DNA from: a virus
Virus record (IMG/VR): IMGVR_UViG_3300011114_000166
Span: 1-24,452 of that record
Strand: one strand, 5' to 3'
DNA length: 24,452 nt
This document shows positions 12,612 to 19,729 of this stretch, one piece after another. Position 1 is the first letter of the stretch. Each line of letters opens with the position of its first letter. Position numbers and translations under genes: made by a program. The notes beneath the pieces are model-generated. The model searched no databases. It worked only from the letters and a program-made list of their open reading frames with translations, and had not been told where the DNA came from.

Positions 12612-14693
12612 ATGCAAGCAGAACAAATAGCCAAGACGCTCGGCAACGCAAAGAAAGCAAATGGTCAGTGGGTAGCCAGCTGCCCTGTACCTGGTCACGG
12701 CAAAGGCAATGGCGACAAGAATCCATCTCTCAGCATAGACATCAATGATGACGGCAAACCGCTGTTCCACTGTCACGGTGGATGCTCACAGGAGGACGTG
12801 TTCCAGACCATCAGGGAATTGCACCTGTTGCCGGAACTCATGGAGCGCCCCAATCCACTCGCCAACATCAAACCGATACCGCGCAACGTCTTAGAACAAG
12901 AGTGGCAATATCAGGACGAGGACAGGCAGACGGTGTTCGTCAAGCAGCGGTACAAGGTAGGCGAGACAGGGAAAACCTACCGGCTGTACAAGGTTGACGC
13001 TGACGGCCGCAGGCATTCAACACTTGGCGATGCACGCATAGTCCCGTACAACTTACCCGCGCTGCTGGACGCGAAGACGGCAGGCAGGAACATTTTCTTG
13101 GTGGAAGGCGAAAAAGCAGCGGATGCCATCACAAGCATTGGCATGATTGCAACCACCGCGCACACTGGCGCCGGATCATGGCCTGCGGCCATCACCGAGT
13201 ACTTCGCTGGCGCTCAGGTCATCATCCTGCCGGACAACGATGTACCAGGCTGGCAGTACGCGCACAAGGCAGCCGCCGCCATATTGCCCATCGCCAAGTC
13301 GGTCAAGGTAGTTGACCTCGGGCTGCAAGGGCAGGGCGATGATGCCTATGAATTCATTGAGGCTGGCGCGGGTAGAGAGAAGCTGGTGGCGCTGGTCAAG
13401 GCAGCGCAAATCATCACCAGCGTGGATCAGGTAACGATGCCCGAACGATTGAATCCGATCACCAATGAAGTGCAAACAGCAACACCGCCAGCGGAGGACA
13501 TCGCTAAGGAATTTGAGTCAGAGCCAGCGCCACCGATTCCCACCAAGCCGCCAAAGCAGATCAATATTGAGCATTGGGACTCAATACAAGACGAGCCGGT
13601 GAAGTGGATGATTGACAAGGTGCTGCCGGTGGGATCGTTTAGCGCGTTATTCGGGCCGCCAGGCTCATTCAAGTCGTTCATTGCCTTGGACATTGCCGAG
13701 GCGATAGCGACCGGCAGGACGTGGATGGGCAATCAGGTGACAGAGTCCGGCGCGGTGCTGTACCTGTGCGGGGAAGGGTTCGGTGGAGTAGGCGCAAGGA
13801 TCAAGGCCATCAAGCAGCACCACGGCACCGAGGACGGTGCACCGATCTACGTCATCCGGCACCAACTCAACCTCAGATCAAGCGTGGAGGACTTCAACGC
13901 GCTGATGATCGCAGTGGAAAACCTTGTCACTGAACTCGGCATCGATTTCAAGCTGATCATCATCGACACCTTAGCCAGAGCCTTTGGCGGCGGCAACGAG
14001 AACGACTCCAGCGATATGGGATCGTTTATCTCCAGCTGCGGACGCATCCAGCAGATCGTTCAGGACTGCGCCTTGATGATCTTGCACCACAGTGGAAAGG
14101 ATGCCACCAAAGGACTGCGCGGCCACTCCAGCCTCTTAGGCGCGGTAGATACAGAACTGGAACTGATCCGCTTTGAGGACTCCATGAAAGGCATTATCCG
14201 CACGGCCAAGCAGAAGGACGGCGAGGACGGCACAAGAATCGGCTTTGAGATGGTCAAAGTCGAACTCGCGCCGCCAGCTGGATCACTGCAAATAGGCGAG
14301 CCGATCACCAGTCTGGCGGTACAGGCATCAGATTCAGCCAAAAATGATCACGCAAAAATGACCGAGCCAAAAGCTCCAGCCAACAAAGGTGGTGGCAAAT
14401 GGCAGATATATGAGATTCCATCGCTTTATCGAGCAATTAAGAATAAGGGTTTCATTGAGGATGTAAATGGGGTCAGCATGAAAGTGGTAAAAATTGATGA
14501 TTGGAAGGAAGAATTTATACGCCAAGCCAGTGCCTCGGATGCATCAAAGACGCAGATAAATAACGCAATTTATGAAGCGAAGAAGCGACTCAAGGGAAAT
14601 AATTCGGGTGGACATTACGACAAAGTGGCATGGCTCAGTCAAGATGTCATGACGAAAATAGCAAATGAAACAGCGTACAGTTTTAATAAGTAA
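12612..14693 (+). CDS. Bifunctional primase-helicase: zinc finger, TOPRIM, RecA-like ATPase (693 aa)
   Basis: Domains in order are as follows. A zinc-binding site (C24-x4-H29 and H53-C54-H55-x2-C58) leads. A TOPRIM domain follows with VEGEKAADAI (E165/E167) and ILPDNDVPG (D208-x-D210), the primase metal site. An acidic/Pro-rich linker spans about 270-325. A RepA/RecA-like hexameric helicase ATPase comes next, with Walker A GPPGSFKS (348-355), Walker B LIIID (448-452), and a sensor region LHHSGKDATKG followed by GHSSLLGAVD. The C-terminal 110 residues look like a helical or winged domain. It would prime and unwind phage DNA. The start lacks a clear ribosome site. It directly precedes the repeat cluster at 14694, a natural binding region. 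Confidence 0.85.
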   Translation: MQAEQIAKTLGNAKKANGQWVASCPVPGHGKGNGDKNPSLSIDINDDGKPLFHCHGGCSQEDVFQTIRELHLLPELMERPNPLANIKPIPRNVLEQEWQYQDEDRQTVFVKQRYKVGETGKTYRLYKVDADGRRHSTLGDARIVPYNLPALLDAKTAGRNIFLVEGEKAADAITSIGMIATTAHTGAGSWPAAITEYFAGAQVIILPDNDVPGWQYAHKAAAAILPIAKSVKVVDLGLQGQGDDAYEFIEAGAGREKLVALVKAAQIITSVDQVTMPERLNPITNEVQTATPPAEDIAKEFESEPAPPIPTKPPKQINIEHWDSIQDEPVKWMIDKVLPVGSFSALFGPPGSFKSFIALDIAEAIATGRTWMGNQVTESGAVLYLCGEGFGGVGARIKAIKQHHGTEDGAPIYVIRHQLNLRSSVEDFNALMIAVENLVTELGIDFKLIIIDTLARAFGGGNENDSSDMGSFISSCGRIQQIVQDCALMILHHSGKDATKGLRGHSSLLGAVDTELELIRFEDSMKGIIRTAKQKDGEDGTRIGFEMVKVELAPPAGSLQIGEPITSLAVQASDSAKNDHAKMTEPKAPANKGGGKWQIYEIPSLYRAIKNKGFIEDVNGVSMKVVKIDDWKEEFIRQASASDASKTQINNAIYEAKKRLKGNNSGGHYDKVAWLSQDVMTKIANETAYSFNK

Positions 14694-14798
14694 CGATCGG
14701 AAGCGATCGGAAGCGATCGGAAATCAGATGCTTCCGATCATCGGAAGTCGGAATCGGAAACGAGAGTCTAGAAGACTCGTAGTTTCCGATCGTTCCGA
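14694..14798. repeat. CGATCGGAA repeat and palindrome cluster, candidate replication origin
   Basis: Three perfect head-to-tail copies of CGATCGGAA(G/A) occupy 14694-14723 with exact 10-base spacing, one helix turn. A perfect 17-base palindrome CTTCCGATCATCGGAAG lies at 14731-14747. Two short CGGAA copies and a bulged hairpin follow (ATCGGAAAC at 14753-14761 with GTTTCCGAT at 14782-14790, inner GAGTCT/AGACTC). A last inverted CGATCG-TTCCG copy ends the cluster. No gene covers it and no T run follows, so it is not a terminator. The iteron-like layout just after the primase-helicase suggests an origin or a binding array for a phage replication protein. Confidence 0.65.
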
Positions 14799-14834
14799 CA
14801 GACGCTTCAGTGAATTTTGATAAGGAGAACAGAA

Positions 14835-15518
14835 ATGGCAACAAAGCAAAAGAGCAGACAGCATCCACCAGCAACGAGTCCAATCCAACAAGCAGACCCT
14901 TGGACGATTTACGTTCAATCCAAACTGGTGGAACTGGAGTCAGCCAAGGCGGTCAGCGACAGGAAATGGGGAGAAAATCGACTGATTACTTTAGTTGACA
15001 GTGGGCTGAGAGAAAAATTCTGGATTCAGAACGCCAGATTGCAGCAAGCAATCACGGCAAAGGATCAGGCGAAATTCGATTCAAGCCTGGCGGGAATGAT
15101 CAGGGCGTATGGCGTGCTGGATCAGTGGGCAGCCGATCAAGGCATAACGCCAGCCAGCGACAGCATCCCAAGGATTGAGTGGGAGATGCAAAACGGCCAG
15201 GTCATGGTGATCACCAGAACTGTCAACGAGGCCGTGGCAATACAGCGGGAGCGTCAAGACATCAGCAATCAGAACATCTGGAGCATGGAAGAGATCGAGG
15301 CACTGATGGCCGATGAGCGTATGCAACAGGTCATCAAGATCAAAGCACTATTCCCAACGGCCAAAGTCACAGCATTCAAACCGACATCAGAATTCAAGCT
15401 GGGCGGTGCAACAGGATTTGATGACTTTGAAAACGACTTGAAATTCGATGACAATGAAGTCATGGAAAAGAAATTCGACACCAAACTCGCAGGAAGGCTC
15501 AAGAATGCAGCGAATTAA
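14835..15518 (+). CDS. Hypothetical protein between replication and packaging genes (227 aa)
   Basis: AAGGAG lies seven bases before the ATG at 14835, better than an earlier in-frame alternative start. The protein begins MATKQKSRQHPPATSPIQQA, followed by a helical body (WTIYVQSKLVELESAKAVSD and a second pair of helices around residues 60-105). It ends in a charged tail with FDDFENDLKFDDNEVMEKKF. No catalytic motif or membrane segment is visible, and I do not recognise the family. It lies between the iteron-like cluster and the small terminase subunit, so a role in replication or packaging initiation is plausible but unproven. Confidence 0.7.
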   Translation: MATKQKSRQHPPATSPIQQADPWTIYVQSKLVELESAKAVSDRKWGENRLITLVDSGLREKFWIQNARLQQAITAKDQAKFDSSLAGMIRAYGVLDQWAADQGITPASDSIPRIEWEMQNGQVMVITRTVNEAVAIQRERQDISNQNIWSMEEIEALMADERMQQVIKIKALFPTAKVTAFKPTSEFKLGGATGFDDFENDLKFDDNEVMEKKFDTKLAGRLKNAAN

Positions 15519-15573
15519 ACAATGGGTACTGGATATAGTCCAGCGGATTAAAACGGCTCTGAGGAGGGTCTGA
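15505..15573 (+). CDS. Possible 22-aa basic amphipathic peptide
   Basis: ATG at 15505 has GGAAGG about seven bases upstream and overlaps the end of the 227-aa gene. The peptide reads MQRIKQWVLDIVQRIKTALR plus RV. It forms a regular amphipathic helix with Arg/Lys on one side, and a repeated RIK element. Its last codons contain the AGGAGG ribosome site of the small terminase gene. It may serve only to keep ribosomes flowing into that gene. Being so short, it may be chance. Confidence 0.35.
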   Translation: MQRIKQWVLDIVQRIKTALRRV

Positions 15574-15575
15574 GC

Positions 15576-16007
15576 GTGGCAGGAAGACCGAAATTCAGAC
15601 AGGACATGGCTCTGCTTGAGGATCTGCCTCACGACATGATCGTGTCCATGTTTGAGGCAGGCAAGTCACAGACCACGATCTGCTACGAACTTGGCATCGG
15701 GCGCAGGGCGCTAGAGCAATGGATCGAAGATACCGATCCCTCTATAATTGCGCGTGCGCGCGCGATAGCCGCCGATAAGTTGGCGGTAGAGACAATGTCC
15801 ATTGCGGATGACATGGACGTGGAGCATCCGCAGCGCGATGTCCAGCGCATCAGAACGAGGCAGTGGCTGGCCGAGCGATGGGATCAGAAGACTTACGGCC
15901 TACAAAAAGCAGCCTCGATCAACATCAACATCCAAGATTTACGCATGGCGGCACTGCGCCATGTTGAGGTTGTCGATGAGTTATCCACAGGCGATAGGCA
16001 CGATTAA
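15576..16007 (+). CDS. terS: Terminase small subunit (143 aa)
   Basis: The start is GTG at 15576 with AGGAGGG eight bases upstream. Residues about 28-52 form the DNA-recognition HTH (AGKSQTTICYELGIGRRALE, then QWIED). The conserved helical stretch DPSIIARARAIAADKLAVET follows, with MSIADDMD and VQRIRTRQWLAERWDQKTYG. This is the layout of Sf6/P22-type small terminase subunits, which bind the packaging site and form a ring that recruits the large subunit. Unusually, the large subunit gene does not follow directly; a 317-base non-coding stretch with DnaA boxes lies between, and the first box is inside the last codons of this gene. Confidence 0.8.
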   Translation: MAGRPKFRQDMALLEDLPHDMIVSMFEAGKSQTTICYELGIGRRALEQWIEDTDPSIIARARAIAADKLAVETMSIADDMDVEHPQRDVQRIRTRQWLAERWDQKTYGLQKAASININIQDLRMAALRHVEVVDELSTGDRHD

Positions 16008-16010
16008 GCC

Positions 16011-16094
16011 ATGATTGAACACATTGCCCTGTGGATAACGCAACTCTGCCTGTTTGTTGAGCAAATACTGGTCAGTTATCCACAATTGACTTAA
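16011..16094 (+). CDS. Doubtful 27-aa frame within the DnaA-box region
   Basis: The frame reads MIEHIALWITQLCLFVEQIL and seven further residues, moderately hydrophobic. It has no good ribosome site and two DnaA boxes lie in it. It is listed only because it fills part of an otherwise gene-free gap. It is more likely non-coding. Confidence 0.15.
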   Translation: MIEHIALWITQLCLFVEQILVSYPQLT

Positions 16095-16114
16095 CATAAT
16101 GGACATCGTATTAA
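16086..16114 (+). promoter_or_regulatory. Promoter candidate upstream of the large terminase gene
   Basis: TTGACT (16086-16091) and TATTAA (16109-16114) are 17 bases apart, directly beside the third DnaA box. It could start late transcription or an origin-activating transcript. A DnaA-bound state would overlap it. The distance to the terL start is about 200 bases. Confidence 0.4.
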
Positions 16115-16324
16115 ATGGAATATGTCAGCATTCTGTAAGAAAGCATATAGATCAATGACTTGCATGAATAGTGGATTGTGGATAACTTCCAGCGGTAAAG
16201 TGGCCGCGGCTGGCGCTGGAGCGTGCCGCTGGCTGTGGGCGGCGATGACCCCCCCCCTTGCGCGATTTCGGCGGGGGCGGCTGAAGATGCAACCGAACAC
16301 CTACCGAATCCCACAGCCTGACGT

Positions 16325-17806
16325 ATGCCGAACATGACCGACCCCCTACCCCTAGCCCCCACAAAGCCGCGCATCCCGAAAAAAAAATCCGATGACTTGC
16401 TGGTAAACAATCCATTTGTTGAATTCGTCAAGCTGTACAAGAACAACCCTGTACTCTTCGTCAGAGAGGTGCTGAACACTGAGCCTGACCCGTGGCAGGT
16501 GGAATTCTTGAATCACATTGCCAAGGGCAACCGGCGTATCTCTGTCAGATCAGGCCATGGCGTTGGGAAGTCCACGGCCAGTGCCTGGGCGATGATCTGG
16601 TACTTGTTGCTGAGATTTCCGGTAAAGGTGGTGGTGACGGCACCAACGAGCAGCCAGCTGTATGACGCGCTGTTTGCGGAGGTCAAGCGGTGGGTGAAGG
16701 TGCTGCCGCCGATGCTGGCTGATATGTTGGAGGTGAAGCAGGACCGCATTGAGGTGAAGGATGCCAACGAGGAGGCGTTTATCTCAGCCAGGACATCGAG
16801 GGCAGAGCAGCCGGAAGCCTTGCAAGGCGTACACAGCGACCATGTGATGCTGGTGGGGGACGAGGCCAGCGGTATACCGGAGAAGGTGTTTGAGGCGGCC
16901 AGCGGAAGTATGTCCGGCCATAACGCCGTCACGTTGCTGCTGGGAAATCCGGTAAGGAGTAGCGGGTTCTTCTATGACACCCATAACCGTCTGGCGGGGG
17001 ATTGGGTGACCATGAAGGTTTCCTGCGCCGACTCGCCGAGGGTGTCTGAGGCTTACATTGAGGAGATGAAAGCGCGGTATGGCGAAGAGTCAAACGCCTA
17101 CCGAATTCGCGTGCTGGGGGAATTCCCAAGGAGTGACGAGGACACCGTTATACCCATGGAGTTGCTGGACTTGGCGATGAATCGGGATGTAGTGGCCTCA
17201 CCTTACGCGCCGCTGGTCTGGGGATTGGACGTTGCACGCTTTGGCTCTGACCGCTCGGCGCTGTGCAAGCGGCGGGGGAACGCGGTGACTGAGCCGATCA
17301 AGACGTGGAAGAATTTGGACTTGATGCAGCTGACGGGCGCGGTAGTGGTTGAGTTTGAGGCGTTGCCGCCAAGCGACAGACCCGAAGAGATACTGGTTGA
17401 CAGCATTGGGCTTGGTGCCGGAGTCGTGGATCGGTTGAAAGAGTTGGGACTGCCTGCACGCGGAATCAACGTCAGCGAGAGTCCGGCCATGGGCGGGACG
17501 TATCGGAATCTGAAGGCCGAGCTTTGGTACAAGGCCAAGGCGTGGCTAGAGCAGCGGGATTGTCGGCTGCCAAAGGATGAGCTACTGGTGGCCGAGTTGG
17601 CGACCGTTCGGTATATGTTTACGTCCAACGGCAAGATTCAGATTGAGAGCAAGGACGAGATCAAGAAGCGCGGTTTAGCCTCACCGGACAAGGCTGATGC
17701 ATTCTGCTTGACGTTTGCAAGTGACGCTGTAATCGGCATGATGGGGTCTAAAGCCAGCACCAAGTGGGGGCAACCGCTGAAAAGAAACCTGTCTAGGGTT
17801 GCATAA
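16325..17806 (+). CDS. terL: Terminase large subunit, ATPase and nuclease (493 aa)
   Basis: The N-terminal ATPase has Walker A SGHGVGKS (76-83) and Walker B VMLVGDE (174-180), with the coupling segment LLLGNP near 205-209. The C-terminal RNase H-like nuclease has D302 (WGLDVARFG), D359 (ILVDSIGLG) and D458 (SPDKADAF) as metal ligands. It cuts concatemers and pumps DNA into the head through the portal. Length and motifs are normal. The start is ATG 16325 or 16334; neither has a good ribosome site. A nine-A run at 16379-16387 encodes three Lys in the disordered N-terminus. It begins the packaging and head block. Confidence 0.9.
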   Translation: MPNMTDPLPLAPTKPRIPKKKSDDLLVNNPFVEFVKLYKNNPVLFVREVLNTEPDPWQVEFLNHIAKGNRRISVRSGHGVGKSTASAWAMIWYLLLRFPVKVVVTAPTSSQLYDALFAEVKRWVKVLPPMLADMLEVKQDRIEVKDANEEAFISARTSRAEQPEALQGVHSDHVMLVGDEASGIPEKVFEAASGSMSGHNAVTLLLGNPVRSSGFFYDTHNRLAGDWVTMKVSCADSPRVSEAYIEEMKARYGEESNAYRIRVLGEFPRSDEDTVIPMELLDLAMNRDVVASPYAPLVWGLDVARFGSDRSALCKRRGNAVTEPIKTWKNLDLMQLTGAVVVEFEALPPSDRPEEILVDSIGLGAGVVDRLKELGLPARGINVSESPAMGGTYRNLKAELWYKAKAWLEQRDCRLPKDELLVAELATVRYMFTSNGKIQIESKDEIKKRGLASPDKADAFCLTFASDAVIGMMGSKASTKWGQPLKRNLSRVA

Positions 17807-17834
17807 TTGATGTAATTGTTTAAAGGGGAAAATT

Positions 17835-18017
17835 ATGAAGATGACCAAAGCGGCGAAGAAGGTGGGCAAGGTGATGCATGAATTCAAGACCGGCAAGCTG
17901 CACTCTGGTGCTGGCGGCAAGGTTGTGAAGAATCCCAAGCAGGCCATTGCCATTGCGATGTCCGAAGCCAAGATGCCTATGAAGGCCAAGCCTGGCATGA
18001 AAAAAGGGAAGATGTAA
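17835..18017 (+). CDS. Small basic protein, DUF6496-like (60 aa)
   Basis: AAAGGGGA precedes the ATG. The protein is very Lys/Met-rich. It contains KVMHEFKTGKLHSGAGGKVV followed by KNPKQAIAIAMSEAK, the pattern I recall for DUF6496 proteins, found in phages and bacteria without known function. The high positive charge suggests DNA or RNA contact, perhaps a small head or packaging protein. It overlaps the next gene (TAATG). A similar small basic conserved protein lies at 19704. Confidence 0.75.
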   Translation: MKMTKAAKKVGKVMHEFKTGKLHSGAGGKVVKNPKQAIAIAMSEAKMPMKAKPGMKKGKM

Positions 18018-18541
18018 TGGCTACCATGCAACGCACCATGGCGCAGGCCATGGATCAAAAGCCTGGCTACCAGGATGCCAGCGCCAGCTGCCCTGCTCCA
18101 ACGCAGGACGTGACGCTGAATTTGAAGAATCGCGCCAAGGCTATTACTAGCGCGAATTACGGCCCTGAGAATCCCGCGCTGCCTAATACGCCGTTCTGGT
18201 CTAAGAAGGCCGACACATGGGACGTGAGTATTGATGATGCCAAGCAGAGCCGTTGCGGTAACTGCGCGGCTTTTAATGTGTCCGACAAGGTCAAGCAGTG
18301 CATTGCTGACGGCATTGGCCGAGAGGCTGACCCATGGGGAACAATTAAGCTGGCAGACTTGGGCTACTGCGAGATATTCGACTTCAAGTGCGCCGGCACG
18401 CGCACCTGTGATGCTTGGGTTGTCGGCGGCCCGAACAAGGGTGACGGCGGTGGTGACGGTGAGAATGGGGGAATGGATGCGGAAGAGAGCGATTCTGAGC
18501 CTGATTCATTGCTCACCATCAAGATCGGATCAGCGGATTGA
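18017..18541 (+). CDS. Cys-rich phage protein with HiPIP-like metal-binding pattern (174 aa)
   Basis: The start shares TAATG with the previous gene. Residues 80-131 hold six Cys: C80-x2-C83, C95, C118, C125, C131, within RCGNCAAFNVS, KQCIADGIG, LGYCEIFDFKC and RTCDAWVVGGP. The C-x2-C, Gly-x-Cys and aromatic spacing recalls high-potential iron-sulfur proteins, though a zinc site is also possible. The N-terminal 70 residues are polar (MATMQRTMAQAMDQKPGYQD and on). A Gly/Asp/Glu-rich tail ends the protein. I recall related proteins next to portal or terminase genes in environmental podovirus-like phages. The function is unknown. Confidence 0.7.
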   Translation: MATMQRTMAQAMDQKPGYQDASASCPAPTQDVTLNLKNRAKAITSANYGPENPALPNTPFWSKKADTWDVSIDDAKQSRCGNCAAFNVSDKVKQCIADGIGREADPWGTIKLADLGYCEIFDFKCAGTRTCDAWVVGGPNKGDGGGDGENGGMDAEESDSEPDSLLTIKIGSAD

Positions 18542-18553
18542 TCTCCCCGATCT
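18522..18553 (+). promoter_or_regulatory. Hairpin over the glycosyltransferase start
   Basis: AGATCGG (18522-18528) pairs with CCGATCT (18547-18553) and encloses the TTGA stop-start junction. It could hide the TTG start unless ribosomes arrive from the upstream gene, enforcing coupling. The loop of 18 bases makes this only moderately stable. Confidence 0.3.
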
Positions 18554-19236
18554 GCATCAGCACGGTACACGGCAAAGGTTTGCGGGTGATGCTCACAAGC
18601 ATTGCCGAGTACTGTCCCGAAGTGCCTGTCTATTTGCGAGGGCCAGAGTCCATCATTGGCGGCTTTGACGCTGACCTGAAGGTGTTTGGTGCGGCGCACA
18701 ATTTCGGTCTTGACTACAACGAAATCATTGACCGTGCCTTTGCCGATGGGTTTGAGTCAGTGATCTGCGCCAATGACGATATTGTGCTGACACCAACGAG
18801 CTACCGGCTGCTGATGGAGGATGTAGCACAGCTGAAGGCTGAAACTGGTGAGCCGGTGGGCTGGGTTTCAGCGCGGTGCGATGCAGCCAGGCCGGTGCAG
18901 AATATTCGCTCTAACCCATTTGATCAGCGGCTGCACTACTTCAAGTACCCGTATGAAGACGCAATTGTGCCGATGGAATGCCCCTCCCCTATCTTTGCAT
19001 GGATTGGTGCCGATGCGTGGAGCGCGGCTGTATTTCCACCGCTGAACTGGTACTCGGATGACGTGCATTGCGAGGATTTGCGCGCGGCTGGCTTTCATCA
19101 TTACCTGAGCCGGTCATATGTGCATCACATTGGCAGCCAGACTGTCGGTATGAATGGTGACGCACTGACCAAGGCCGCCATACCGTGGATATTACAGAAC
19201 AGGCCGGAATATGCAAAACAGTGGTTTGATACTTAA
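18538..19236 (+). CDS. Putative GT-A type glycosyltransferase (232 aa, TTG start)
   Basis: The TTG at 18538 overlaps the previous stop (TTGA). The next in-frame Met is at residue 18. The N-terminus has a nucleotide-binding beta strand (ICISTVHGKGLRVMLTSI), and VICANDDIVLTP (residues 75-86) provides a DxD-like metal/nucleotide-sugar motif. The C-terminal part has PIFAWIGADAW and DDVHCEDLRAAGFHHY with several His, typical of GT-A enzymes. It would move a sugar to a protein, lipid or modified base; the acceptor is not visible. It overlaps the methyltransferase gene by 26 bases, so the two likely act in one pathway. Confidence 0.6.
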   Translation: MISPICISTVHGKGLRVMLTSIAEYCPEVPVYLRGPESIIGGFDADLKVFGAAHNFGLDYNEIIDRAFADGFESVICANDDIVLTPTSYRLLMEDVAQLKAETGEPVGWVSARCDAARPVQNIRSNPFDQRLHYFKYPYEDAIVPMECPSPIFAWIGADAWSAAVFPPLNWYSDDVHCEDLRAAGFHHYLSRSYVHHIGSQTVGMNGDALTKAAIPWILQNRPEYAKQWFDT

Positions 19237-19729
19237 CTTAGGCTCCGGCAAGGACTACAAGCCTGATTGCGTGAATGCCGACATTCGTGCAGATGTTGGT
19301 GCCGATTGGGTAGTGGATATTGGTGCGCCGATGCAGATCGATCGTCAGTTTGCCAAGATCATGGCATTTGACGTGCTGGAACACATACCGAACTTAGTGC
19401 AGGCCATGACCAACTGCCGCGACTTGCTGGAGATGGGTGGTGAGATGCATATTCATGTGCCTTACGATTTGAGCCATGGCGCGTGGCAAGACCCGACACA
19501 CGTCAGAGCGTTCAATGAAAAATCATGGGTGTACTACTGCGAATGGGCGTGGTACTTGGGCTGGAAGGGCAGCAAGTTTGAGATGACGCATTTGGAGATG
19601 CGCCTCAGTGCCTACGGTCAACACCTAGAATTACCGCAAAATGAGATATTGCGGCTGCCGCGCGCAGTTGACTCCATGTATGTGATTTTGAAGAAAGTAC
19701 CCTATGAAAACACCGGCATGGCAGCGTAA
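19211..19729 (+). CDS. SAM-dependent methyltransferase, class I-like (172 aa)
   Basis: Motif I is LILNLGSGKDYKPDCVNADI (residues 6-25), the Gly-rich SAM loop with a following acidic residue. VVDIGAPM (34-41) and MAFDVLEHIPNLVQA (51-65) give the typical post-motif helix of small-molecule or sugar methyltransferases. PYDLSHGAWQDPTHVRAFNE is an active-site-like loop of the kind seen in sugar and O-methyltransferases. The short length is usual for a minimal class I fold. No DNA-methylase catalytic motif (DPPY, PCQ) is present. It overlaps both the upstream glycosyltransferase and the downstream small basic protein. Confidence 0.75.
   Translation: MQNSGLILNLGSGKDYKPDCVNADIRADVGADWVVDIGAPMQIDRQFAKIMAFDVLEHIPNLVQAMTNCRDLLEMGGEMHIHVPYDLSHGAWQDPTHVRAFNEKSWVYYCEWAWYLGWKGSKFEMTHLEMRLSAYGQHLELPQNEILRLPRAVDSMYVILKKVPYENTGMAA

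Larger units (their letters stand above)
15981..16185. other. Cluster of four perfect DnaA boxes around an AT-rich core, candidate origin
   Basis: TTATCCACA, the high-affinity DnaA-box consensus, occurs exactly at 15981-15989 (plus), 16030-16038 (minus), 16076-16084 (plus) and 16177-16185 (minus). They form two pairs pointing toward each other. Bases about 16085-16176 are AT-rich and lie between the last two boxes, like a DNA-unwinding element. Except for the first box, which overlaps the end of terS, the region has no convincing gene. Four exact copies in 205 bases are far beyond chance. The rest of the gap, 16190-16324, is GC-rich with a C9 run, and I see no gene in it. Confidence 0.75.

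Noticed and set aside
14694-14723. Short tandem repeats considered as a CRISPR array
   Set aside because: Units are only ten bases, abut each other and have no spacers or cas genes nearby; an iteron-like array fits better.
16122-16337. Plus-strand 71-aa frame between terS and terL
   Set aside because: No ribosome site, odd composition (Trp/Cys/Arg/Ala), and it crosses a DnaA box and the C9 run.
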